DNA from: Desulfobacteraceae bacterium
GTDB lineage: Bacteria > Desulfobacterota > Desulfobacteria > Desulfobacterales > Desulfosalsimonadaceae
NCBI GenBank assembly: GCA_007131845.1
Contig: SLPT01000055.1
Location: 1 to 7,338 of the forward strand
DNA length: 7,338 bases
Reading direction: 5' to 3'
In this document: positions 1-6,272 of the stretch, in pieces
How the letters are laid out: each line of letters starts with the position of its first letter
Numbering within the stretch: the stretch's first letter is position 1
Notes under the pieces: generated by a model
The model's input: only the letters and a program-made list of their open reading frames with translations
Told to the model about the DNA's origin: nothing
Database searches by the model: none
Made by a program: the position numbers and the translations under genes

Positions 1-245
1 ATGAAAAACAGCTTGAGGGAAAACCGGTTGGTGACCTTGGGATCGTTGATGTACTGGCCGAAGGTCGAGGACAGCATCTGGTAGATGACGATGTCCTGGA
101 TCGTTATATCTTCGATCATTGACCGAATGAGATGCTGCGGCTCGCCGCACCCGGTCCCGATAAAGACCCTGCTCCCGTTTTTGATTTTTTTGACTGCATC
201 TTCGGCGGTTAGAAGCTTCTCGGGGCAGTAAGCGTTCAGGTCCAT
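1..245 (-). CDS. Acetyl-CoA hydrolase/CoA-transferase family protein, N-terminal part
   Basis: Only the first 81 codons are present; the gene runs off the left edge on the minus strand. The start ATG at 245-243 has an AGGAG at 257-253, 7 nt upstream. A second ATG at 249-247 is in another frame and is not used. The protein begins MDLNAYCPEKLLTAEDAVKK and continues through a small-residue stretch, IGTGCGEPQHLI (about residues 34-45), to a segment ending NRFSLKLFF. This matches the N-terminal domain of the acetyl-CoA hydrolase/4-hydroxybutyrate CoA-transferase family, which moves CoA between acyl-CoA and a free carboxylic acid in the cytoplasm. The catalytic Glu lies further downstream and cannot be seen. 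From memory, Desulfobacterales have long versions fused to a GNAT acetyltransferase domain, and this N-terminus resembles those, but the fusion cannot be tested here. It is divergent from icmF, so a role in activating the acid fed to the mutase is a reasonable inference. Confidence 0.8.
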   Translation of the reverse strand, partial: MDLNAYCPEKLLTAEDAVKKIKNGSRVFIGTGCGEPQHLIRSMIEDITIQDIVIYQMLSSTFGQYINDPKVTNRFSLKLFF

Positions 246-331
246 CCATGGTCTCCTTTTTGAAGCGCCAGAAAACGGGGCCGGAAATTCGGTTTCCGTG
301 TCGCCTGGTAAGATATTTCCTGCGGTTAAAA

Positions 332-359
332 TTTTCGCCGTCCTTGACCTTGGCGAAAA
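332..359. repeat. 8-bp inverted repeat with 12-nt loop
   Basis: TTTTCGCC at 332-339 is matched by GGCGAAAA at 352-359 around a 12-nt loop. It lies about 75 bp upstream of the CoA-transferase start. It could be a hairpin or a regulator half-site pair. No clean T-run follows on either strand, so a Rho-independent terminator is unlikely. Its function is unknown, and chance is possible in an AT-rich spacer. Confidence 0.3.
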
Positions 360-420
360 ATCCTGGTTTTCGTTCAGGCACTATTTACGAGTGCATCTGT
401 TTTGATTGATTCCAGATTTC

Positions 421-449
421 AATATACCGGTGAAGGAGCCAAAACGCAA
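421..449 (-). promoter_or_regulatory. Weak candidate sigma-70 promoter for the CoA-transferase gene
   Basis: On the minus strand, TTGCGT (plus 449-444) and TATATT (plus 426-421) are 17 bp apart. The -10 matches consensus at 5 of 6 positions and the -35 at only 3 of 6. Transcription would start near 414 and run left, leaving a leader of about 170 nt before the ATG at 245. It is a pattern match in AT-rich DNA and could be chance. Confidence 0.25.
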
Positions 450-464
450 GCCTTGACGGTTTGG

Positions 465-484
465 AGGCGTTTTCAAAATCGCCT
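465..484. repeat. Near-palindrome AGGCGTTTT / AAAATCGCCT
   Basis: AGGCGTTTT at 465-473 and AAAATCGCCT at 475-484 are reverse complements around a single C, apart from one extra T in the right arm. The loop is too short for an RNA hairpin, so a protein-binding operator is the better reading if it is functional. It ends 19 bp before the TTGACA box of the candidate icmF promoter, a typical place for an activator or a second repressor site. Confidence 0.3.
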
Positions 485-502
485 GCAACTTTCTATATTG
501 GC

Positions 503-531
503 TTGACATGGATCCGGATCAATGCAATTGT
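503..531 (+). promoter_or_regulatory. Candidate sigma-70 promoter for the icmF-thiolase unit
   Basis: A perfect -35 box TTGACA (503-508) is followed after 17 bp by AATTGT (526-531). That box matches -10 consensus at only three positions, but includes the important A2 and T6. A TGn extension (TGC, 523-525) directly precedes it and can compensate for a weak -10. Transcription would start near 538, giving a leader of about 260 nt before the icmF ATG. A near-palindrome at 507-524 fills the spacer, which suggests a repressed promoter. No transcript evidence is available. Confidence 0.45.
507..524. promoter_or_regulatory. 18-bp near-palindrome in the promoter spacer, possible operator
   Basis: CATGGATCCGGATCAATG is symmetric except for one mismatched pair (G510/A521), and its core GATCCGGATC (511-520) is a perfect palindrome. 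It overlaps the last two bases of the -35 box and reaches the TGn of the -10, so a protein bound here would block RNA polymerase. TetR-family repressors of acyl-CoA metabolism often bind sites of this size, but no regulator gene is in the window and the assignment is inference. Confidence 0.4.
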
Positions 532-554
532 TTAGATAAAGCATAAGGGATAAA

Positions 555-683
555 ATGTCTACCAAAGTCGTTTTCTCTTTTTACTGTCTTTCCTGTAAAC
601 ACCGTTTTTCCTGTAATTGTACCGTTTTGAAGCAGGTTTCCGGTTTGTTTCCTGTTGTGGTGCAGGAATTTTTATTTGATTAA
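555..683 (+). CDS. Possible 42-aa leader peptide or small protein, unproven
   Basis: An ATG at 555 is preceded by AAGGGA (545-550) with a 4-nt gap, and the frame stays open for 42 codons to TAA at 681-683. The peptide has four Cys in a short span (YCLSCKHRFSCNC, residues 10-22) and a hydrophobic Val/Phe-rich second half. It begins about 17 nt after the inferred icmF transcription start and ends 118 nt before icmF, the placement of a leader ORF. I recognise no family. The base composition is AT-rich and unlike the neighbouring genes, and imperfect repeats (TTTCCTGTAA and similar) run through it, so it may well be non-coding leader. Confidence 0.2.
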   Translation: MSTKVVFSFYCLSCKHRFSCNCTVLKQVSGLFPVVVQEFLFD

Positions 684-736
684 TCTTAACCTTAACGATA
701 ACATCATGTTTGGTTGTGCATCCGGTTTTGACCCGG

Positions 737-748
737 CGGACCGGTCCG
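737..748. repeat. 12-bp perfect palindrome upstream of icmF
   Basis: CGGACCGGTCCG is a perfect palindrome lying 53 nt before the icmF start codon, in the presumed untranslated leader. Neighbouring GC-rich bases (CCCG to the left, GGG to the right) could extend it with a one-base bulge. It may be a DNA-binding site or a small RNA stem. No T-run follows, so it does not look like a terminator. Confidence 0.3.
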
Positions 749-801
749 GGCAGCGTTTCACTGCCAACCGTAAAACCTATTGCAAAGTATAAGGAGATCA
801 A

Positions 802-3800
802 ATGGGTGCCGATTCTGAAGTTTATCGATCCGAAAATCCGATCCGGGTGGTCACGGCGACTTCCCTGTTCGACGGCCATGACGCCGCCATCAACATTATC
901 CGCCGCATTCTTCAGGACAGCGGCGCGGAGGTTATACACCTGGGGCACAACCGTTCGGTAACGGAAATTGTCCAGGCCGCTATCGAGGAGGATGTTCAGG
1001 GTATCGCGGTGTCGAGCTACCAGGGCGGCCACATGGAGTACTTCAAGTACATGCGGGACATTCTGGTCGAAAAGGACGCGGCCCATATTAAAATTTTCGG
1101 CGGCGGCGGCGGGGTGATCGTGCCCGAGGAAATCCGTGAGCTCGAGGCATACGGGATCACCAAGATCTATTCACCCCATGATGGCTCGAAAATGGGGCTT
1201 CAGGGGATGATCAACCACATGATGGAGAACATGGACTTTTCGCCGGCCGACGTGGGCCGGGTGGATGCTGCCGGGGTCTCCCGGGACAACCCCATGGCCG
1301 TGGCCCGAATGATTTCCGCCGCTGAAGCCGCGCTGGCATCGGACAACGGCCGGATCGGGGAGATCCGGCAGGCCGTGAAAGAACGGATACCGGAGCGGAG
1401 AATTCCGGCCATCGGGCTGACCGGTACAGGGGGCGCCGGCAAGTCGTCGCTTACCGACGAAATCATCCTGAGGCTGCTCCACGACCAGCCGGATATCCAT
1501 ATCGGGGTGCTGTGCTGCGATCCGTCCCGCCGGAAAACAGGGGGCGCTCTTCTGGGCGACCGGATCCGAATGAACGCCATCGACACGTCACGGGTCTACC
1601 TGCGGAGCATGGCGGTTCGCCGCACGAGCTTCGAGCTGCCCACCGTGCTGCCCGATGCCGTGGATATCCTGAAAGCCGCCGATATGGATTTGATCATCAT
1701 TGAAACCGCCGGCATCGGACAGGGATCGTCCAACGTGTTCGATCTCACCGATCTGTCCATTTACGTGATGACCGCGGATTACGGCGCGGCAACCCAGCTC
1801 GAAAAGATCGATATGCTCGATTACGCGGATATCATCGTAATCAACAAGTTCGACAAGCAGGGCAGCGAGGATGCTATCCGGGACATTCGCAAGCAGGTCC
1901 AGCGCAACAAAAAAGCCTTTGATAAAAAACCGACGGAAATGCCGGTATACGGTACCATCGCCGCAAAGTTCAACGACGACGGCGTGACCGCCATGTACCG
2001 GTTCCTGCTGGAAACGCTTCACGAAAAAACCGGCATCCGGCTGGAATCGAGCCTGCCGGATCCCGGTGTCGTGGAATCGTCTTCCAAGTCGATCATTGTT
2101 CCGCCCGAGCGTAACCGTTACCTCTCGGAAATATCGGACACCCTGCGTCATTACCATGAAGAGACGAAAAAGCAGGCGGAGCTGGTCCGCAAGGCCAACC
2201 ATCTGGAGCAGGCGGCCGAGCAGTTGTCGGCCGGGTCCACCAAGGGAGATTCCGGACAGCTCATGGCTCGGCTGAAGGAAGAGATGGAAACGGCCAAGGC
2301 CGCCCTGGACCCCGAAACCCGGAAGCTCGTTGAAGAGTGGAAGGAACTGAGGGATTCGTATATGCAGGACGAGTTCGTCTACACCGTTCGGGACCGGGAG
2401 ATCCGGGTGCCGCTTAAGACGGAGACGCTCTCCCACCTGCAGATACCGAAAGTCGCCCTTCCCGGGTATTCGGATCCCGGCGACCTCTATACCTGGATGC
2501 GCAAGGAAAACGTCCCCGGCCGCTTTCCCTTCACCGCCGGGGTTTTCCCCCTCAAACGGGCCGACGAGGATCCTACCCGGATGTTCGCGGGCGAAGGAGA
2601 TCCCAAACGAACCAACCGCCGGTTTAAGCTGCTCTCCGGGTCGTACCCGGCCAAACGGCTTTCCACGGCCTTCGATTCGGTGACCCTCTACGGGTTCGAC
2701 CCGGATCCGCGCCCCGATATTTACGGCAAGGTCGGGACATCCGGGGTCAGCGTATGCAACCTTGACGATGTAAAGGTGCTCTACGGCGGTTTTGACCTGT
2801 CCGCGCCCAACACATCGGTGTCCATGACCGTTAATGGCCCGGCGCCCATTATGCTGGCGATGTTTCTCAACACCGCCATCGATCAGCAGATAGATGCATT
2901 CGAGGAGAAAAACAGCCGGAAACCGAGTGAACAGGAGACAGCCGAAATCAGGACCCGGGTGCTTACCAATATCCGAGGTACTGTCCAGGCCGACATCCTG
3001 AAAGAGGATCAGGGGCAGAACACCTGCATTTTTTCCATCGATTTCGCCCTGAAGATGATGGGCGACATCCAGCAGTATTTCATCGACCACGGTGTGCAGA
3101 ACTTCTACTCGGTGTCGATCTCCGGATACCATATTGCAGAGGCCGGGGCGAACCCCATTTCGCAGCTTGCCTTTACACTGGCCAATGGGTTCACCTACGT
3201 GGAATATTACCTGTCGCGCGGCATGCCCATCGATTCCTTCGCGCCGAACCTGTCCTACTTCTTTTCCTCGGGCATGGATCCGGAATACAGCGTGATCGGC
3301 CGGGTCGCCCGCCGTATCTGGTCGGTGGCATTGAAGGAGAAATACGGTGCGGACGTCCGTTCCCAGATGCTGAAATACCATATTCAGACCTCGGGCAGAT
3401 CGCTTCACAGCCAGGAAATCCAGTTCAACGACATCCGGACCACGCTCCAGGCGCTGTATGCCGTCTATGACAACTGCAACAGCCTGCACACCAACGCCTA
3501 CGACGAGGCCGTGACCACGCCTTCGGAGGAGTCCGTGCGCCGGTCGCTGGCCATTCAGCTGATTCTTAACAGGGAATACGGGCTGAACAAAAATGAAAAT
3601 CCCAACCAGGGCAGCTTCATCATCGAGACACTGACGGATCTGGTGGAGGAAGCGGTGCTGGCCGAGTTCGACCGGATCACTTCCCGGGGCGGGGTCCAGG
3701 GGGCCATGGAGCGTGGCTACCAGCGCTCCAAGATCCAGGAGGAATCGATGCATTACGAGCATCTCAAGCACTCCGGGGATCTGCCCATCATCGGCGTCAA

Positions 3801-4080
3801 CACGTTTATCAGCCCGGACTACGATCCGGGTGCGGCATTGAGCGATCTGGAGCTGGCCCGGGCAACCGAGGAGGAAAAAAGCTCCCAGCTCCAGCGGCTG
3901 GCAGACTTCCAGGAAAGAAACAAGGACAAGTCGCCCGAGGCGATCCGGTCGCTCAAGGATACGGTCCTTTCCGGCGGCAATATCTTCGGGGAGCTGATGA
4001 ACACCGTCCGGTACTGCTCCATGGGCCAGATTACCGGCTCGCTCTACGAAGTGGGAGGCAAGTACCGCCGGAATATGTAA
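802..4080 (+). CDS. icmF: Fused isobutyryl-CoA mutase IcmF (B12 domain, G-protein chaperone, mutase)
   Basis: This cytoplasmic adenosylcobalamin enzyme interconverts isobutyryl-CoA and n-butyryl-CoA, and its built-in GTPase guards cofactor loading. At 1092 aa it is full length; the Cupriavidus metallidurans IcmF is about 1093 aa. Domain order: B12-binding domain (about 12-145) with FDGHDAA, where His26 is the expected lower cobalt ligand, then SSYQGGH and GGGGG; MeaB-like G domain (about 200-410) with P-loop GTGGAGKS (208-215), CDPS (239-242), ETAGIGQG (301-308) and NKFD (348-351); helical linker (about 415-545); mutase barrel (about 555-1092) with SGYH (His777). The two pocket residues that separate acyl-CoA mutases are Phe595 (in RMFAGEG) and Gln739 (in GQNT). 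They correspond to Phe598 and Gln742 of the Cupriavidus enzyme; methylmalonyl-CoA mutase has Tyr and Arg there. The start is fixed by AAGGAG at 791-796, 5 nt upstream. A pivalyl- or isovaleryl-CoA mutase is less likely. Confidence 0.96.
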   Translation: MGADSEVYRSENPIRVVTATSLFDGHDAAINIIRRILQDSGAEVIHLGHNRSVTEIVQAAIEEDVQGIAVSSYQGGHMEYFKYMRDILVEKDAAHIKIFGGGGGVIVPEEIRELEAYGITKIYSPHDGSKMGLQGMINHMMENMDFSPADVGRVDAAGVSRDNPMAVARMISAAEAALASDNGRIGEIRQAVKERIPERRIPAIGLTGTGGAGKSSLTDEIILRLLHDQPDIHIGVLCCDPSRRKTGGALLGDRIRMNAIDTSRVYLRSMAVRRTSFELPTVLPDAVDILKAADMDLIIIETAGIGQGSSNVFDLTDLSIYVMTADYGAATQLEKIDMLDYADIIVINKFDKQGSEDAIRDIRKQVQRNKKAFDKKPTEMPVYGTIAAKFNDDGVTAMYRFLLETLHEKTGIRLESSLPDPGVVESSSKSIIVPPERNRYLSEISDTLRHYHEETKKQAELVRKANHLEQAAEQLSAGSTKGDSGQLMARLKEEMETAKAALDPETRKLVEEWKELRDSYMQDEFVYTVRDREIRVPLKTETLSHLQIPKVALPGYSDPGDLYTWMRKENVPGRFPFTAGVFPLKRADEDPTRMFAGEGDPKRTNRRFKLLSGSYPAKRLSTAFDSVTLYGFDPDPRPDIYGKVGTSGVSVCNLDDVKVLYGGFDLSAPNTSVSMTVNGPAPIMLAMFLNTAIDQQIDAFEEKNSRKPSEQETAEIRTRVLTNIRGTVQADILKEDQGQNTCIFSIDFALKMMGDIQQYFIDHGVQNFYSVSISGYHIAEAGANPISQLAFTLANGFTYVEYYLSRGMPIDSFAPNLSYFFSSGMDPEYSVIGRVARRIWSVALKEKYGADVRSQMLKYHIQTSGRSLHSQEIQFNDIRTTLQALYAVYDNCNSLHTNAYDEAVTTPSEESVRRSLAIQLILNREYGLNKNENPNQGSFIIETLTDLVEEAVLAEFDRITSRGGVQGAMERGYQRSKIQEESMHYEHLKHSGDLPIIGVNTFISPDYDPGAALSDLELARATEEEKSSQLQRLADFQERNKDKSPEAIRSLKDTVLSGGNIFGELMNTVRYCSMGQITGSLYEVGGKYRRNM

Positions 4081-4124
4081 AACATATTAGGGCAATGCTT
4101 CAGGATTCAAAAATATTATGTAAC

Positions 4125-4131
4125 GGGGAGG
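4125..4131 (+). promoter_or_regulatory. Ribosome binding site of the thiolase gene
   Basis: GGGGAGG lies 6 nt before the ATG at 4138. It fixes that start in a 57-bp spacer after icmF that shows no terminator or convincing promoter, which supports co-transcription of the two genes. Confidence 0.7.
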
Positions 4132-4137
4132 CAATCA

Positions 4138-5313
4138 ATGAAAGAAGCTGTGATCGTCAGCGCGGTCCGGACGCCGTTGGGTGCGTTCAACGGATCGCTT
4201 GCAACCACGGGCGCCACCGATCTGGGCGCCATGGTGATAGAGGAATCCATCCGCCGGGCGAAAATCGAAAAGGATATTGTGGATGAGGCCATCATGGGGA
4301 TGGTCCTTCCCTGCGGCTACGGCCAGAATCCGGCCCGCCAGGCGGCCGTGAAAGCCGGGCTCCCCTGGGAAACGGCCTGCATCACCGTCAACAAGGTGTG
4401 CGGATCGGGTCTCAAGTCGGTCATGCTGGCGGCCCAGGCCATCGCATGCGGGGATGCAGAAGTGGTGGTGGCCGGCGGTATGGAAACCATGTCTATGGCG
4501 CCCCACTACCTGGAAAAAGCCCGCTTCGGTTACCGCATGGGATCGGGAACACTGGAGGATCACATGATTCATGACGGCCTGTGGGATATTGTAAACGATT
4601 TCCACATGGGTATGTCCAACGAGCTGTCTTCGGAAAAATACGGCGTGAGCCGGGAAGATCAGGACCGTTATGCGGCAATGTCCTATGCCCGGGCCATCGA
4701 AGCAAGAGATTCGGGCCGGTTTGACGGGGAAACCATGGCGGTGGAAGTAAAGGGGAAAAAGGGAAAGACCACGCGTTTCGAAAAGGATGAGAACCCGGTG
4801 CCCACCGATTATGACACCCTGTCCACAATGCGCCCGGCATTCAAGAAGGACGGTGTGGGTACCGCCGGAAACGCCTCCATCATCAGCGACGGGGCGGCCG
4901 CGGTGGTGGTCATGTCCCGGGAGAAGGCACTTGAAATGGGCCTGGAAATTCTTTGCACGGTGGGTGCCCAGGCATCGGCCGGCATCGATATGAAATACGT
5001 CCTGATGGCACCCATGTATGCCATTCCCAAATGTCTCAAAAAAGAGGGGATCTCAATATCGGACGTGAACCTGTTCGAAATTAATGAAGCATTTTCCGGA
5101 TCCACTGTGGGCGTGATGCGGGAGCTCGGCCTGGATGAGACAATCGTCAATGTGAATGGCGGCAGCGTGGCCCTGGGGCATCCCATCGGCGCATCGGGCT
5201 GCCGTGTACTGGTAACAATGATTTATGAAATGATGCGCCGTGATGTCTCTACCGGTCTGGCGTCGCTGTGTCTGGGCGGGGGCGAGGCCGTGGCCATGGT
5301 GGTCAGGCGGTAG
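4138..5313 (+). CDS. Acetyl-CoA C-acetyltransferase (thiolase)
   Basis: This is a cytoplasmic thiolase of 391 aa, the usual length of biosynthetic-type acetoacetyl-CoA thiolases (AtoB/PhaA/ThlA group). It cleaves acetoacetyl-CoA with CoA to two acetyl-CoA, or runs in reverse. The active site is complete: acyl-accepting Cys88 in VNKVCGSG, His156-Met157 in the pantetheine loop (DFHMG), Asn316 in NEAF, His348 in GHPIGASG and the acid/base Cys378 in CLGGGEA. The numbering nearly coincides with the Zoogloea ramigera enzyme (Cys89, His348, Cys378). One deviation stands out: where the family usually has a MGxGP segment near 288-292, this protein reads VLMAP, so the acyl pocket may differ slightly. 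The gene follows icmF and probably completes butyrate/isobutyrate oxidation. Its last 11 nt overlap the convergent hydrolase gene. Substrate chain length is not settled by sequence. Confidence 0.93.
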   Translation: MKEAVIVSAVRTPLGAFNGSLATTGATDLGAMVIEESIRRAKIEKDIVDEAIMGMVLPCGYGQNPARQAAVKAGLPWETACITVNKVCGSGLKSVMLAAQAIACGDAEVVVAGGMETMSMAPHYLEKARFGYRMGSGTLEDHMIHDGLWDIVNDFHMGMSNELSSEKYGVSREDQDRYAAMSYARAIEARDSGRFDGETMAVEVKGKKGKTTRFEKDENPVPTDYDTLSTMRPAFKKDGVGTAGNASIISDGAAAVVVMSREKALEMGLEILCTVGAQASAGIDMKYVLMAPMYAIPKCLKKEGISISDVNLFEINEAFSGSTVGVMRELGLDETIVNVNGGSVALGHPIGASGCRVLVTMIYEMMRRDVSTGLASLCLGGGEAVAMVVRR

Positions 5314-6229
5314 CATGTGATTCTGGAGCGGCGCCGGGCGGGAGCTGCTCCAGAAAATCGAGAATCTTCCTTTGCGCGCTATTGCGGGAGGCCGTGCAGG
5401 AGAGAAAATGGTCGCCCGGCAAGGGGTAAAACGTCGTCCGGGGGCACGTTTCGAGAAGCTGCCGTTCATAGTGCTCACCGACAAGGGCGTCGTATATCTG
5501 CAAAACCCGGTCCTGCTTTGCATATAATCCGAGCACGGGCGTCCGGTGAAGGACCACGCCGCCGAGGGGATCGGAGAACAGCGCATCCCGGAGGATGCCG
5601 GCCACATCGGTCCGGCTTCTGGAGAGTGTCCCGAAGACGTGCCGGTCAAAAGCGATGCCGGGAAACAACTCGGCCACGTAGCGCCGGACGGCCCCGGTCA
5701 TCGTCTCTGTACAAAGCCTTCCGGCAAAATGGCTCCGGTAATAGGATGCAAATGAGGCAAGCGTCGCCCGCGGCAGAATGCGGCTGACGGCGTTGACGAG
5801 CACGATTTTCTCCAGGGGTTCGCCCCGGCTGTGTGCGGCATGGATAAGCGGAATGGCGGAATAGCACGAGGCTATACCGTATACCGGTTTTTCCCCTGCC
5901 CGTTCAAGCAGAAAATCGAGCGCATGGGCCGTGTCGCGCAGGGTTGTGCGGAGCCTGAACCGGCCGGAAGATTGACCATGGCCGGCATAATTGAACGAAA
6001 ACAGCTCGTACCCTTTTCTGAAAAACCCTCTCAGGTTTCCGATTTCATTGGAGAAGCCTGCGCCGATCAAAGGCGGTGCGAACAGGATTCCCCCTGATTT
6101 TCCTTCATCGGATAGCGTCTTGTCAGGCCCTGACTTATTGGATCCGGCGGGCGCCCGCTTTGCATGAATCCAGTGAATGCGATGTTTCCGGGTTTTCTGA
6201 ACCCATCCCGTTTCTGTTATTAATCCCAT
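5303..6229 (-). CDS. Alpha/beta hydrolase with predicted Cys nucleophile
   Basis: This 308-aa protein has an alpha/beta-hydrolase pattern: an oxyanion-loop region FAPPLIGAG (50-58), the strand-turn FNYAGHGQSSG (79-89), a nucleophile elbow, and C-terminal Asp and His motifs. The elbow reads PVYGIASCYSA; aligned with the usual small-x-Ser-x-small motif, Cys122 takes the nucleophile place. Asp240 (YAKQDRV) and His274 (PGDHF) complete a Cys-Asp-His triad. It has no signal peptide or membrane segment. Similarity is to the serine aminopeptidase/monoacylglycerol lipase-like group and distantly to LuxD-type thioesterases; the substrate is unknown. Cys nucleophiles also occur in dienelactone hydrolases and PHA synthases, but the other signatures of those families are not evident. 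The ATG at 6229 is chosen because the only earlier ATG (6382) would overlap the upstream gene by 110 nt. It lacks a clear Shine-Dalgarno, so translation may depend on the upstream gene, whose stop is 43 nt away. Confidence 0.82.
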   Translation of the reverse strand: MGLITETGWVQKTRKHRIHWIHAKRAPAGSNKSGPDKTLSDEGKSGGILFAPPLIGAGFSNEIGNLRGFFRKGYELFSFNYAGHGQSSGRFRLRTTLRDTAHALDFLLERAGEKPVYGIASCYSAIPLIHAAHSRGEPLEKIVLVNAVSRILPRATLASFASYYRSHFAGRLCTETMTGAVRRYVAELFPGIAFDRHVFGTLSRSRTDVAGILRDALFSDPLGGVVLHRTPVLGLYAKQDRVLQIYDALVGEHYERQLLETCPRTTFYPLPGDHFLSCTASRNSAQRKILDFLEQLPPGAAPESHATA

Positions 6230-6272
6230 AAATTGCGTGCTATACAGTTTCTGTGCAACATCTGTCGTCGTT

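Larger units (their letters stand above)
246..801. other. Divergent intergenic region between CoA-transferase and icmF
   Basis: This 556-bp stretch separates two divergently transcribed metabolic genes and is visibly richer in A and T than the flanking coding DNA. Nothing in it reads as a conserved protein. It holds a candidate promoter for icmF near 503-531 with a palindrome over its spacer, a weaker candidate promoter for the leftward gene near 421-449, several inverted repeats (332-359, 378-394, 465-484, 737-748), and a 42-codon ORF at 555-683 with a Shine-Dalgarno-like sequence. The length is more than two simple promoters need, so control by a regulator or a long leader is plausible. I looked for a cobalamin riboswitch because the downstream enzyme uses B12, but could not recognise its B12 box or core. 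Confidence 0.7.

Noticed and set aside
445..456. A 12-bp exact match, CGCAAGCCTTGA, to part of the palindromic element at 7297-7308, suggesting a degraded second copy.
   Set aside because: The match does not extend on either side and no terminal repeat is nearby, so chance is the simpler explanation.
538..801. A cobalamin riboswitch in the icmF leader.
   Set aside because: I could not find a convincing B12 box or the conserved core, and icmF uses the cofactor instead of making or importing it. A covariance-model search with the cobalamin riboswitch family would settle it.
559..1086. A 175-codon minus-strand frame across the icmF start and leader.
   Set aside because: It overlaps the N-terminal B12 domain of IcmF in antisense, shows no domain features, and has no good Shine-Dalgarno.
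1588..3771. A 727-codon open frame on the minus strand.
   Set aside because: It lies wholly inside icmF on the opposite strand. The IcmF frame carries every family motif, while the antisense product has no recognisable domain; long antisense frames are common opposite GC-rich genes.
4081..4137. A terminator or internal promoter between icmF and the thiolase.
   Set aside because: There is only a weak 5-bp ACATA/TATGT pairing with no GC stem or T-run, and no paired -35/-10 boxes.
6230..6272. A sigma-54 promoter before the hydrolase (TTGCA near 6260).
   Set aside because: The TTGCA half is present, but the required GG of the -24 element is absent at the right distance.
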